A stretch of DNA of 64,000 nt, taken from the NCBI GenBank assembly GCA_965198025.1, contig OZ240237.1:2790001-2854000 (forward strand), given 5' to 3'. Below are positions 39,754 to 49,293 of this stretch, one piece after another. The position numbers and the translations under genes were made by a program. Position 1 is the stretch's first letter. The number at the start of each line of letters is the position of its first letter. Below the pieces are notes generated by a model. It was not told the DNA's origin. It saw only the letters and a list, made by a program, of their open reading frames with translations, and made no database searches. The DNA is from CAYWWM01 sp965198025 (GTDB lineage: Bacteria > Acidobacteriota > Terriglobia > 2-12-FULL-54-10).

Positions 39754-40884
39754 GTGGACACGATCACGCACGGAATCGCGGGGGCCTGTCTCGCCAAATC
39801 GTTCCTGCCGGAGCGGACGGGCCACTTGGCAGTGCGTTCGGTCACTCTCGGGGCTATCCTTCCCGACATCGACTTCTTTGCGAATTTCATTTCGAACCAT
39901 CCCCTCATCCATGCCGAGTTCCATCGTAGCATCACGCATTCCTTCATCATGCTCCCGCTATGGTCCCTGCTACTCGGTACCCTGACCTCCCGCTGGGATG
40001 AGCGACGGCGCTGGCTGCTCTTTTCCGGCCTGTACGGCGTTGGCATCGCCCTCCACGTTTTCCTCGACCTCATCACGTCCTACGGAACTCTGATCCTTGC
40101 TCCGTGGAGCCGAGACCGGTACGCGCTGGACATAACGTTTTTCGTCGACCTGACGCTCACCGCCGTCGTGCTGTTGCCCCAACTGCTGGCCTGGATCTAT
40201 TCGTCCCGGAAACAGGCCCTGCACCACGGATTGATCGCCTGGGTTTCGGTTGCCCTAGCCGGCGGTGGAGTAGCCTGGCTCGCATCGGCTCTGCAACTGC
40301 CGCTGCCTCCGAATGCCGTGCTCACTGGTCTGGCGCTGGTCGCTGTGCTCTTTCTGGCGCCTTCGCTCAAGGGACTGGGATTCCAGGTATCCCGCCTGGC
40401 CTACTGCCGCGTGGGAGTTGCGGCTCTGGCCGTTTATCTCGGGCTATGCGCCCTGGCCCACCAACGCGCCTTGGGCCGCGTTGAGGCCTTCGCGCGCAGC
40501 GTGGGCGCCACAGTCGAGCGCCAGGCGGCACTCCCCGGGCCGCCCTCGCTTCGATGGTGGTCGGGGATGGTGGAGACGCCCACGGGGATTTACCGCATCG
40601 CCATTCACCTGTTTGACCCCAGCCCTCCCTCCTATCGCTTCTTTCCCCATGCGATGAGGAACTTCTACATCGAGGAGGCGGAGGAGTTTCCCGAGACGCA
40701 GACGTTTCTCTGGTTTGCGCGCTACCCCTGGGTCACCTACCGCCAGGAGAATGGCCTTCATATCGTGCGATACACGGATCTCCAGTTCATGAGCGTGCGA
40801 CGCGACCGCAATTTACCGTGGACCTTCCAGGTATCTCTGGATGACGACGGGCAGGTGGTCGATTATACTCTCCGTCGCCGGTAG
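39754..40884 (+). CDS. YdjM-like membrane-bound metal-dependent hydrolase
   Basis: The product is 376 residues. The N-terminus MDTITHGIAGACLAKSF, the block GAILPDIDFF and EFHRSITHSF with LHVFLDLITSYGT contain the conserved His and Asp residues of the YdjM/DUF457 family, probably metal ligands. There are several hydrophobic segments in the first 230 residues, then a soluble C-terminal domain (about 245-376). The substrate of the family is unknown. The GTG start at 39754 is chosen because the family N-terminus begins exactly there. Confidence 0.88.
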   Translation: MDTITHGIAGACLAKSFLPERTGHLAVRSVTLGAILPDIDFFANFISNHPLIHAEFHRSITHSFIMLPLWSLLLGTLTSRWDERRRWLLFSGLYGVGIALHVFLDLITSYGTLILAPWSRDRYALDITFFVDLTLTAVVLLPQLLAWIYSSRKQALHHGLIAWVSVALAGGGVAWLASALQLPLPPNAVLTGLALVAVLFLAPSLKGLGFQVSRLAYCRVGVAALAVYLGLCALAHQRALGRVEAFARSVGATVERQAALPGPPSLRWWSGMVETPTGIYRIAIHLFDPSPPSYRFFPHAMRNFYIEEAEEFPETQTFLWFARYPWVTYRQENGLHIVRYTDLQFMSVRRDRNLPWTFQVSLDDDGQVVDYTLRRR

Positions 40885-40933
40885 TCAACTGGGCTGCACG
40901 GTCCTTTTCGCACTGAGAGCAGGAATCTGGAAA

Positions 40934-43105
40934 ATGAGAACAGGTTGTTTGAACCCGTTGCAGTTCGGCTTGCTGATCCCCTTACTGGGATCTCTCACAT
41001 TGGCATCCGCCTCGAACGATCCGTCGGCGCCGGTTGCAGAAGCGCGCCGCACCTCTTCGGCTCCAACCATTGACGGACGCCTGGATGAACCGGAATGGGG
41101 ATTGGCTCCGGCTGTCTCCGACTTCCGCCAAAAGGAGCCCGCCGAGGGCGAGCCGGCCACTGAAGCAACGCAGGTCCGCATTCTCTACGATGACTCGCTC
41201 CTCTACATCGGCGTTCAACTGTTCGATGGCGATCCGTCGCAGATTCGCGCTAGCGAGCTGCGCCGTGACAATGAGCTGGGGAACGACGACAGCTTCACCA
41301 TTGTCCTGGACAGTTATCATGACCACCGCAACGCATTTCTGTTTCGCATAAACCCTCGCGGAACGCGCTTTGACGCCTTGATCCGCAATGAATCCTTCCG
41401 AATTTACACCGAGTGGGATGAGAATTGGACCGTCGTCTCCGCCATTGGAGAAACCGGCTGGACGGCCGAAATCGCCATTCCATTCAGTATCCTCCGCTTT
41501 TCCGGAAACCGCGAACAGGTTTGGGGCGTTAATTTCGAGCGTATCATCAAACGCAAGAACGAATCCGTCTACTGGACTTCCTGGAACCGCAATTTTGACT
41601 TTTTCCAGGTTTCCCAAGCAGGCCATCTGCGTGGTCTGTCCGAAATTCGTCCGGGCGAGCGGCTGCGCATCCGGCCCTATCTTCTCGGGGGCTTTGAAAG
41701 CCTGCGGACGCTTGACCCGCCGCGCAGTCGCAGTCAATGGGAAGCCGGCCTCGAGGACGTGAAAATCTCGCTCACCTCCAACCTAACCGCCGACCTGACC
41801 CTGAATCCCGATTTTGCCCAGACCGAAGTAGATGACCTCCAGGTCAACCTGACACGGTTCAGCTTGTTCTTTCGGGAAAAGCGGCAGTTCTTCATTGAAG
41901 GCTCCGACTCGTTCCGCGTACGTGTCAGGGGTCCTCATTTCGGTCCCCCACCGCTAGAACTGTTTTACAGCAGAAGCATTGGCCTTTCCGAAGACCGCGA
42001 GCCGATCCCCGTCCTGGGAGGCGGCAAGCTGACCGGGAAGGTGGCGGGGTTCGATCTCGGATTGCTCAACATGCAGACCGATCAGCACAAAGATCAGCCG
42101 GGCGAAAACTTTTCGGTCGCTCGCATTCGCAAGGAAATCTTTGGCCGCTCGTACATCGGCGGAATCGTTACCAACCGCCAGAGAGGTGCCGAGTGGAATC
42201 GCGTGGCCGGCACGGACGCCAACTTTGTGCTGTTTGACCATCTTACCGTCGGAGGGATGCTCGCGAAATCTTCCACCAGGGGCGTCCAATCTCAGCAATC
42301 GGTATGGAATGCTGGCTTCGAATGGCGCTCCGATTTCTTCGACACCGGAGGCACCTACCTGAGGATTGACCCCAATTTCAATCCGGGCATCGGGTTCGTC
42401 CGTCGCCATGACCGGTTGGCGGGAGCCCGTGTCTCCTTTAAGCCCCGGCCGGGTGGCAACCTGGTCCGCCAGTTCACGATTACTCCCGGCCTGCTTTATT
42501 TCCACGACGATGCAGGGTTGCTCCAAAGCCGCTCCGGCTTCTTCCAGACCTCTGCCATCTTTCAGAGCGGCGACGTGCTGGCGCTGAACTTCGAAAACCT
42601 GGCCGAGCGCCTCACTGAACCGTTTCGGGTCCACCCCTCAGTTACTCTCCCACCGGGCCTGTACGAGTGGAACGAAGCTGAGCTGGTTTTTGACTCCTAT
42701 AACGGCAGGAAGCTGAGCGCAACCGCCGCCTTGACCCTAGGAAGCTTCTATGACGGGACCAGACGGTCCATTAATCTGGCCGGAGACTATCGCCCGAGCC
42801 AGAACTTGTCCCTTGCACCGAGCTACGAATTTAACGACGCGGACCTGGACCACGGAGCGTTCCGAACCCATCTCGTCGGCCTCCGGACGAACGTCTCGTT
42901 TACCACGAACCTGCTGGCCGCCGCCTTCGTTCAGTTCAACAGCGCCGACGAGTTGGCGGCTATCCAGTTGCGCCTTAACTATATTTTTCGCAGCATCGAT
43001 AACTTCTACGTCGTCTACAACGAAACCCGCCTCACCGAAGGCCTGTTCGCCGGCCGCACTGATCGATCACTGATCCTCAAAATCACGTACTCGCTCCATT
43101 ATTGA
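40934..43105 (+). CDS. DUF5916-type outer-membrane protein with CBM9-like domain
   Basis: The 723-residue product has a signal peptide (about 1-27) and a CBM9-like sugar-binding fold (about 40-230: PTIDGRLDEPEWGLAP, DDSLLYIGVQLFD, NDDSFTIVLDSYHDHRNA). A long beta-strand-rich region follows, ending in aromatic strands (SLILKITYSLHY), as in an outer-membrane barrel. The DUF5916 block FREKRQFFIEGSD is present. Such proteins are common in Bacteroidetes and Acidobacteria and their role is unproven. The ATG at 40934 sits at the start of the signal peptide; an upstream in-frame start overlaps the previous gene and lacks one. A TonB-dependent receptor follows. Confidence 0.85.
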   Translation: MRTGCLNPLQFGLLIPLLGSLTLASASNDPSAPVAEARRTSSAPTIDGRLDEPEWGLAPAVSDFRQKEPAEGEPATEATQVRILYDDSLLYIGVQLFDGDPSQIRASELRRDNELGNDDSFTIVLDSYHDHRNAFLFRINPRGTRFDALIRNESFRIYTEWDENWTVVSAIGETGWTAEIAIPFSILRFSGNREQVWGVNFERIIKRKNESVYWTSWNRNFDFFQVSQAGHLRGLSEIRPGERLRIRPYLLGGFESLRTLDPPRSRSQWEAGLEDVKISLTSNLTADLTLNPDFAQTEVDDLQVNLTRFSLFFREKRQFFIEGSDSFRVRVRGPHFGPPPLELFYSRSIGLSEDREPIPVLGGGKLTGKVAGFDLGLLNMQTDQHKDQPGENFSVARIRKEIFGRSYIGGIVTNRQRGAEWNRVAGTDANFVLFDHLTVGGMLAKSSTRGVQSQQSVWNAGFEWRSDFFDTGGTYLRIDPNFNPGIGFVRRHDRLAGARVSFKPRPGGNLVRQFTITPGLLYFHDDAGLLQSRSGFFQTSAIFQSGDVLALNFENLAERLTEPFRVHPSVTLPPGLYEWNEAELVFDSYNGRKLSATAALTLGSFYDGTRRSINLAGDYRPSQNLSLAPSYEFNDADLDHGAFRTHLVGLRTNVSFTTNLLAAAFVQFNSADELAAIQLRLNYIFRSIDNFYVVYNETRLTEGLFAGRTDRSLILKITYSLHY

Positions 43106-43200
43106 ATTCTCTACAGGTTCCCTCAGCATTGGCAGCGCGCCAATCCCAAGCATATAATGAGGAAGTTACTAACGCCTTCGGCCTGAGTGGGAATCTCCGG

Positions 43201-46044
43201 ATGAGACATCTTTGCTGGAGCCTATTGGCGTGTTGCGGAACTGTTTTCGCTGCGCAGGCGGGCGAGATTCATGGCCGCGTCCTGACTCCCCAGGGTGTGC
43301 CGGTCGTTGAAGCCCGCGTCTCCATCGAAAACGAGGACCGGCCAACGATTCACCGTGCTGTGCTCACTCGGTCCGACGGAACCTACACGGTCCCCGATCT
43401 CGATCAGGGTGTTTATTCGGTCCGCATCACTAGTCCCGCGGGTCGGCCTTCAATCCAGCGTTATATTGTCGTCGGGACTCCGGATAGCTCCGTCCGCATC
43501 GATTTCCGGTTGCCGGTCTCCCTGTCGGACGCGCCCCCTGTGCCCCGGATCGAAGCCATTCCCGATCTTGTGCCCGGCCCTTCGGACTTCACTGCTGCCT
43601 CGCAGCAGATTGTCGCGCTCGGGGCTGCCCCCCAATATACCGGCGAGTTTCTACCGGAGCGGAATTATTTTGGGGCCGAATACGGCGCGCCTCTCCGTGA
43701 GTTCTTCGTTCTGGCCCGTCGGTCGCAAGCCCCCCGGTGGAACTACTCCGTGAGCCAGGCAGTCGAGTATAGCGCCCTTAACGCGCGATCCTTCTTCAAC
43801 GTGGGCGCTCTGCCGTCGGCCCGCAAGAGCGACTATCAGCTGGCCGCGGGTGGGCCGGTGCTGCGCGACCGGCTTTCCCTTTTGGCGCAGTATAGCAGTT
43901 TGCGCGAACACGGCGAGATTAACGGCAGCGTGCAGGTCCCCCGTCTGGAAGAGCGCGTTCCCGGGGCTGAGGACCTGCAGGCACGTTCGATTTTGAACGG
44001 CCTTTTGGAAGCCTTCCCTACCGCTCTTCCCAACTCACCCACCGTCACGGAAAGGCAATTGAACGCCAGCGACTCGCGCACCCTTTCGCGCCGCGCAGGG
44101 CTGCTGCGTTTCGATTTTCAGTTGGCCGAGAACACCGCCCTTGGACTGCTCTACTCCGTTTCCGATTCTTCCGAAGACCCCTTCGAACTGGTGGCAGGAC
44201 AGGATCCGCAGACGGATTGGCGCAGCCAGAGGCTGCGGTTCGGCGTTGCACATAGCATTTCGCCCAGCTCCGTCGCGCAGTTCGGTTTCGACTTTGACCG
44301 CGATTCAACCCGCCTCTCCCTCACCGACCGCTATCGTACTCTGCTTTCGAGGCTGGGCCTCGAAGCGCCGCAAGTGGATTTTCAAGGCGACTCGCTCCAG
44401 GACATCGGGCCGGGCCCTGAGTTTCCGCGCCGCCGCGCACAGAACCGGTACTCGCTCTACGCCAGCGCTACAAAGATCACGCACCGCCACTCCATCAAGG
44501 CCGGCTGGGGGATGGCGCGTGTCCAGGTCAACGACCTCCAAGACGGCCACCGCCGCGGCACGTTGCTGTTCGCCGCTGATTTCGGCCGCTCCGAGATCGA
44601 GAACTTCCTCCTCGGCGTTCCTTCGCAACTCACCTTCACGCTCGGCGACCTCTATCGCGGATTTCGCAGTTGGGAGCACTTTTTCTACCTCGGAGATCAG
44701 CTCCCCCTGACCTCTCGCTTGAGTCTTAGCTGGGGGCTGCGTTATGAAGTCCAGACCGCCCCCTCCGAGGTCAACGGGCGCACCACCGTCGGTTATTCGA
44801 CGGACCGAACCAACTGGGCCCCCCGGCTGGGTCTGGCCTGGAATCCGGCTGGCAGGAGCATGACCGTCCGGGCGGGCTACGGGATTTCCTACGGCAACGT
44901 CTTCCCCGAAACATATCAATTCGCCCGCTTCAACGGGCCCGGAGTGCAAGTGATCCGTATTCCCTCCCCTCCCCTCGTCCGACTGTTCTCGCTCCCCGGC
45001 CAGAACATCTTGCCGGGGGAACGGGAAGTCTTGCACCGGATCTCTCCAGATCTTGCGACGCCATACTCTCAGCAGTACAGCCTCGCCGTGGAGAGCAGCC
45101 TGCCGGCTTCCCTATTTCTGCGTCTGGCCTATTTCGGAAGCCGGTCGTTTCATTTGTTCACGCAGAACGTGTCGAACCGCGCCCTCCCGGTCCCGGGCGT
45201 GGAAGCCTCCACAGCTACCATCGACGCCCGGCGGCCGGACCCGCGCTCGAGCGATATCCTGGAAATTGCAAGCAATAGCAATGCGTACTATGATGCCGCG
45301 CAGGTCTCGCTTGAAAAAAGACCGAGTCGCGGTGTAAGCTTTCGCGCCGTTTATACGTTCAGTAAGAGCATTGATCTGGGAGGCGATTTTACGAGCACCG
45401 CATCCAGCCTCGACCCTTCCGCCGAGACTGGTGCTTTGACCTCCCCATTCGCCTCGCGCGAGTCAGACCGCAAGGGACCGAGCCGGTTCGATGCGCCGCA
45501 CAACCTGACTCTTTCCTATTCGTTTGCGCTACCCTCCGTCCGCCACATAACCGGCTGGACGGGATTGCTGCTGCGGGATTGGAACGTTTCCGGCACGACG
45601 ATCTTCCAGTCCGGCCTGCCGTGGCACGCTCGCACCTCGGACGGCCCGAGCTGGGGAAACGTCGACGGCGTCTTCAATGACCGACCCAACCTGCTCAATT
45701 TAGCGTTACTCGGCGAGAGCTTTGACCACCCGGACAATTCCGCTGGAACCCTGAGAAGAAAAGATTTTGATACTCGTATCCCCGCGGGGGGGCGCGGCAA
45801 CCTCGGCGCGAACGTGTTTCGCAAGGACGGGACGCATATCTGGAACGTTTCCGTCGGCAAAGCCTTCCGAGTCCGCCCCTGGGGGGAGGCCGCGGTCGAG
45901 TTCCGGGCCGCGTTGTTGAATATTTTCAACCAGGCGCAGTTTGCCGCCCCCGGCGAAAATCTTGCCGGCTCGGTGTTTGGCCGGATCACCGAAACCAACC
46001 AGCCCGGCCGGACTACGCAATTCTCCATCCGCGCCCGTTTTTGA
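43201..46044 (+). CDS. TonB-dependent receptor with carboxypeptidase-regulatory-like domain (Oar type)
   Basis: The 947-residue product begins with a signal peptide (MRHLCWSLLACCGTVFAAQA). A CarboxypepD_reg beta domain follows (about 20-105: EIHGRVLTPQGVPVVEARV ... YTVPDLDQGVYSVRI), then a plug-like segment and a large barrel. The last strand ends RTTQFSIRARF, with terminal Phe. This Oar-like layout is typical of Acidobacteria, often without a recognisable ligand. I chose the ATG at 43201 because the signal peptide begins there; a longer frame starts upstream. It is preceded by the DUF5916 barrel and followed by an SH3-domain lipoprotein. Confidence 0.9.
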   Translation: MRHLCWSLLACCGTVFAAQAGEIHGRVLTPQGVPVVEARVSIENEDRPTIHRAVLTRSDGTYTVPDLDQGVYSVRITSPAGRPSIQRYIVVGTPDSSVRIDFRLPVSLSDAPPVPRIEAIPDLVPGPSDFTAASQQIVALGAAPQYTGEFLPERNYFGAEYGAPLREFFVLARRSQAPRWNYSVSQAVEYSALNARSFFNVGALPSARKSDYQLAAGGPVLRDRLSLLAQYSSLREHGEINGSVQVPRLEERVPGAEDLQARSILNGLLEAFPTALPNSPTVTERQLNASDSRTLSRRAGLLRFDFQLAENTALGLLYSVSDSSEDPFELVAGQDPQTDWRSQRLRFGVAHSISPSSVAQFGFDFDRDSTRLSLTDRYRTLLSRLGLEAPQVDFQGDSLQDIGPGPEFPRRRAQNRYSLYASATKITHRHSIKAGWGMARVQVNDLQDGHRRGTLLFAADFGRSEIENFLLGVPSQLTFTLGDLYRGFRSWEHFFYLGDQLPLTSRLSLSWGLRYEVQTAPSEVNGRTTVGYSTDRTNWAPRLGLAWNPAGRSMTVRAGYGISYGNVFPETYQFARFNGPGVQVIRIPSPPLVRLFSLPGQNILPGEREVLHRISPDLATPYSQQYSLAVESSLPASLFLRLAYFGSRSFHLFTQNVSNRALPVPGVEASTATIDARRPDPRSSDILEIASNSNAYYDAAQVSLEKRPSRGVSFRAVYTFSKSIDLGGDFTSTASSLDPSAETGALTSPFASRESDRKGPSRFDAPHNLTLSYSFALPSVRHITGWTGLLLRDWNVSGTTIFQSGLPWHARTSDGPSWGNVDGVFNDRPNLLNLALLGESFDHPDNSAGTLRRKDFDTRIPAGGRGNLGANVFRKDGTHIWNVSVGKAFRVRPWGEAAVEFRAALLNIFNQAQFAAPGENLAGSVFGRITETNQPGRTTQFSIRARF

Positions 46045-46166
46045 GGCGGCCCTTTACCGGTACTGTCCGAACGCTTACGGAAGCAACCCGGCTTCATACT
46101 GATTGCAACGGAACTCGGCAGCATGTTTTTTTGTCCATTCGCAGTTTAGGCTCTCTTGCTGCTAAA

Positions 46167-47249
46167 ATGGAGCTTTTGTGTATTCCGGTGAGGATCGCCG
46201 TGCTGCTCCCCCGTTGGCGTCAATCCGGCTGCCTGCTCCGGCTTTCCTGGGCCGCCTTGGTCCTGTGCTTCGGACTCGCAGCGGGGGGCTGCTCCACGGA
46301 ACCGCCCGCACCGCAGCCTCACGATTTGGCTTACGTGCGTGGTGTAGACGTTCCGCTCCTCGATCAGCTCGGACCGGCCTCCTCGACTATCGGAAGTTTG
46401 AACAACGGCGATAAGGTGGAAGTCCTGGGAACCCGTCCCCGCTGGACTCATGTCCGCACGGCGGACGGCCGGACTGGATGGATGCAGTCTCGCTCCCTCG
46501 CCGACCGCGGCCTGCGCGATCAATTTCACTCCCTCACCCTGCAGTCTGCTTCGCGGCCCTCGCAGGGCACTGCCCTTATGAAACGGGACGCCCACCTGCA
46601 CCTGGAACCGGACCGGGACTCGGAAACGTTTTATGGGTTTGCCGAAGGAGGTGAAGCAGAAGTCCTGGCTCATCGCGTTGCCGTGCGTTCCACCGCTCGC
46701 CGCGCAGCCACGGAAGATGCCGCCTCGGCCGAGGCAGCTATCTCCGCCGCCGAAGTAGCCGTCCAGACTCTCGAAGACTGGCTTCTCGTTCGGGGCTCGA
46801 AAGGGCGCACCGGCTGGATGCTCGAGTCGCTTGCCGACATGAATCCTCCGTTCGAAGTCGCGCAGTACCGGGAAGGCCTGCGAATTCGCGCCTGGTTCGT
46901 CATTCACAGCGAGATGGATGACGGCATCGACCGCCCCTGGTATCTCTGGGCCACCATCCGACGCCTCGCAGGGCTTCCCTATGACTTTGACGAAATCCGC
47001 GTGTTCGTCTGGAATCCCAATCGCGACCGGTACGAAACCTCCTACCGCGAGCGCAATTTGATCGGCTTTTATCCCATCCAGGTCGGCAGCCGGCAAACTC
47101 CCCGCGGTCCGTCTCCCACGTTTACGCTGCAAGTCGAGGACGAAACCGGCAAGCGCCTTGAGAAACACTATGTCATGGAAGCCCGCGTAGTCCGGCCCGT
47201 GTCCCCCGCATCCTTGGACACGGTGAATGGGACAGGAGAAACTCCGTGA
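46167..47249 (+). CDS. Putative lipoprotein with two SH3b-like domains
   Basis: The product is 360 residues. A long N-terminal signal (hydrophobic near 25-43) ends LAAGGCSTEPP, a plausible lipobox with Cys near residue 45. Two bacterial SH3-like segments follow: about 58-110 (YVRGVDVPLLDQLGP ... WTHVRTADGRTGWMQSRSL) and about 135-225 (KRDAHLHLEPDRDS ... WLLVRGSKGRTGWMLESL). The rest is beta-rich and unassigned. SH3b domains often bind peptidoglycan. The stop overlaps the purD start (GTGA), so translation of purD is coupled to it. Confidence 0.82.
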   Translation: MELLCIPVRIAVLLPRWRQSGCLLRLSWAALVLCFGLAAGGCSTEPPAPQPHDLAYVRGVDVPLLDQLGPASSTIGSLNNGDKVEVLGTRPRWTHVRTADGRTGWMQSRSLADRGLRDQFHSLTLQSASRPSQGTALMKRDAHLHLEPDRDSETFYGFAEGGEAEVLAHRVAVRSTARRAATEDAASAEAAISAAEVAVQTLEDWLLVRGSKGRTGWMLESLADMNPPFEVAQYREGLRIRAWFVIHSEMDDGIDRPWYLWATIRRLAGLPYDFDEIRVFVWNPNRDRYETSYRERNLIGFYPIQVGSRQTPRGPSPTFTLQVEDETGKRLEKHYVMEARVVRPVSPASLDTVNGTGETP

Positions 47250-48526
47250 AAGTCTTGGTTATCGGTTCCGGCGGGCGTGAGCACGCTCTGGCGTGGAAGA
47301 TTCGGCAAAGCCCCTCGGTCGAGCAGGTCTTCTGTTGTCCGGGCAACGCTGGAATCGCCCGGGACGCCCTGTGCCAGCCCGCTGACCTCAAGAACGTTCG
47401 CCAGCTTGCAGACCTTGCCGCTCGGCTCGGCGCTGACCTGACCGTTATCGGACCCGAAGCCGTCGCCGCAGCGGGTTTGGCGGATGAGCTGATCGAGCGC
47501 AGCATGCACGTCTTCGGTCCGCAACGCGCGGCGGTACGACTCGAATCCAGCAAGATCTTCGCCAAGGAGTTCATGCGCCGCCACAACATTCCCACCGCCG
47601 ATTTCGTCGTCTGCGAAGACCGCGCGACCGCGCTGCAGGCGCTCGGCCGCTGGGGAGGGCCGGTGGTTTTGAAGGCCGACGGTCTGGCCGCCGGCAAGGG
47701 CGTCGTCGTCGCCTCCGAACCCATGCAAGCGCAGGCCGTTTTGGATGCCCTTCTCTCCGGCCGTATGGTTGGCGATGCCGGCTGCCGCATCGTTTTGGAA
47801 GAGAAACTCCTTGGCGAAGAAGCCTCTTTCCACGTCCTGACCGACGGCAACACAGTTCTGCCACTCGCCGCCACGCAGGACCACAAGCCCGTCTGGGATG
47901 ACGATCTCGGACCTAACACCGGCGGCATGGGCGCGTATTGCGATGACGGCATTCTCTCCGAACAGCTCACGCGCCGCATCTCGGACGAGATTATTACCCC
48001 CACCTTCGAGGGCTTGCGCGCCGAGGGAATCATTTACCGCGGCGTCCTGTACTGCGGATTGATGATCACCCAGGACGGGCCAAAGGTGCTCGAATTCAAC
48101 GCTCGCTTCGGCGATCCCGAGACTCAGGCGTTGTTCCACCGTTTCCGCGGCGACCTGGCTGAGACTCTGCTCGCCGTCTCGAAGGGCACCCTCGCTGCAA
48201 CGCGATTCGACTGGGAGCCCGGCGCCAGCATTTGCGTCGTCGCCTGTTCCGGCGGCTATCCGGGGGCCTACGCGGCCGGGAAGGAGATCACAGGTCTCGA
48301 CGCCGCGGAGTCGCTCGGCGCCACAGTGTTTCACGCCGGAACTGCCGCCCGCGATGGCCGCTTTGCCACCGCCGGTGGCCGCGTCCTCGGCGTCACCGCG
48401 CGCGGCCGCACGCTCGACGCCGTTGTCCGGAACGCTTACGACGCCGTTTCGCAAATTAACTTCGAGGGCATGCACTACCGCCGCGACATCGCCCGCAAGG
48501 GCCTGCTCCGCGATCATCCGTTGTAG
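47246..48526 (+). CDS. purD: Phosphoribosylamine-glycine ligase
   Basis: PurD makes GAR from phosphoribosylamine, glycine and ATP in purine synthesis. It is an ATP-grasp enzyme of 426 residues: VLVIGSGGREHALAWKI at the N-terminus, VLKADGLAAGKGVVVA in the ATP site, GGMGAYCDDG, YRGVLYCGLM and EFNARFGDPETQ. The GTG start overlaps the stop of the SH3 lipoprotein gene. It ends in a strong terminator. purE follows 163 bp on. Confidence 0.97.
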   Translation: MKVLVIGSGGREHALAWKIRQSPSVEQVFCCPGNAGIARDALCQPADLKNVRQLADLAARLGADLTVIGPEAVAAAGLADELIERSMHVFGPQRAAVRLESSKIFAKEFMRRHNIPTADFVVCEDRATALQALGRWGGPVVLKADGLAAGKGVVVASEPMQAQAVLDALLSGRMVGDAGCRIVLEEKLLGEEASFHVLTDGNTVLPLAATQDHKPVWDDDLGPNTGGMGAYCDDGILSEQLTRRISDEIITPTFEGLRAEGIIYRGVLYCGLMITQDGPKVLEFNARFGDPETQALFHRFRGDLAETLLAVSKGTLAATRFDWEPGASICVVACSGGYPGAYAAGKEITGLDAAESLGATVFHAGTAARDGRFATAGGRVLGVTARGRTLDAVVRNAYDAVSQINFEGMHYRRDIARKGLLRDHPL

Positions 48527-48529
48527 TAG

Positions 48530-48560
48530 CCACGGCACGTTGTCTGTGCCGTGGGTTTTT
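48530..48560 (+). terminator. Rho-independent terminator after purD
   Basis: A perfect 9-bp stem, CCACGGCAC with GTGCCGTGG, closes a seven-base loop and is followed by G and TTTTT. It starts four bases after the purD stop. Confidence 0.92.
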
Positions 48561-48689
48561 CTTCACTTTTGCATTCATCCCGCCTACTCCGTTCACAATT
48601 GCACGATGGAATTTGAGAGTTATGCTATTCTCAGGTTTTTCTCTGTGCCCGCGTCTTTGCGGCGAACCTAAAATGGGGAATGAGGAATC

Positions 48690-49208
48690 ATGCCGAAAAA
48701 GAACTTGAACCCGCTCATTGGAGTCGTAATGGGAAGTGATTCCGACCTGCCGATCATGCGCGAGACCGGCCGCCTGCTCGAGGAGCTCGGCGTCCCCTAT
48801 GAGATGGAAATCGCCAGCGCCCACCGTACCCCCGACCGCGCCGCCCAGTACGCGCAGCAAGCCGCCGGCCGCGGCTTGCGCGTTATCGTTACCGGGGCGG
48901 GAGGAGCGTTTCATCTCGCCGGCGCCATCGCCGCCCACACCAACCTGCCGGTGCTCGCTGTGCCCCTCGCTGCCACGCCGCTGGCGGGGCTGGATTCTCT
49001 GCTCGCCGCTGTTCAGATGCCCGGTGGCGTTCCCGTTGGTGTCATGGCCATCGGGAAAGCCGGCGCCGTCAACGCCGGCATCTTCGCCGCCCAGATCGTC
49101 GCTGTCTCGGACAAGGCAGTCGCCAAGCGCCTGGTTCAGCACAGGGAACGGATGGCCCGCGGCGTCGCCGAGAAGAACGCCCGCCTCCAGTCAGAGTTAG
49201 CCAAGTAA
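48690..49208 (+). CDS. purE: N5-carboxyaminoimidazole ribonucleotide mutase
   Basis: Class I PurE converts N5-CAIR to CAIR. The signature GVVMGSDSDLPIM and the catalytic-His block SAHRTPDRAAQY are present, then GAGGAFHLAG and VPLAATPLAGLDSLL. The product is 172 residues, normal length. No purK lies next to it. The ATG has a GAGGAA site upstream. It is separated from purD by a terminator, so it probably has its own promoter. Confidence 0.96.
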   Translation: MPKKNLNPLIGVVMGSDSDLPIMRETGRLLEELGVPYEMEIASAHRTPDRAAQYAQQAAGRGLRVIVTGAGGAFHLAGAIAAHTNLPVLAVPLAATPLAGLDSLLAAVQMPGGVPVGVMAIGKAGAVNAGIFAAQIVAVSDKAVAKRLVQHRERMARGVAEKNARLQSELAK

Positions 49209-49293
49209 CCACGGCACGTCGTTTCAAGCCGCGGATTGTTTAACGCGGACATGCCGAGCGAAGCGCAGAATCTGCTTCTTCAATTCTCATTCG

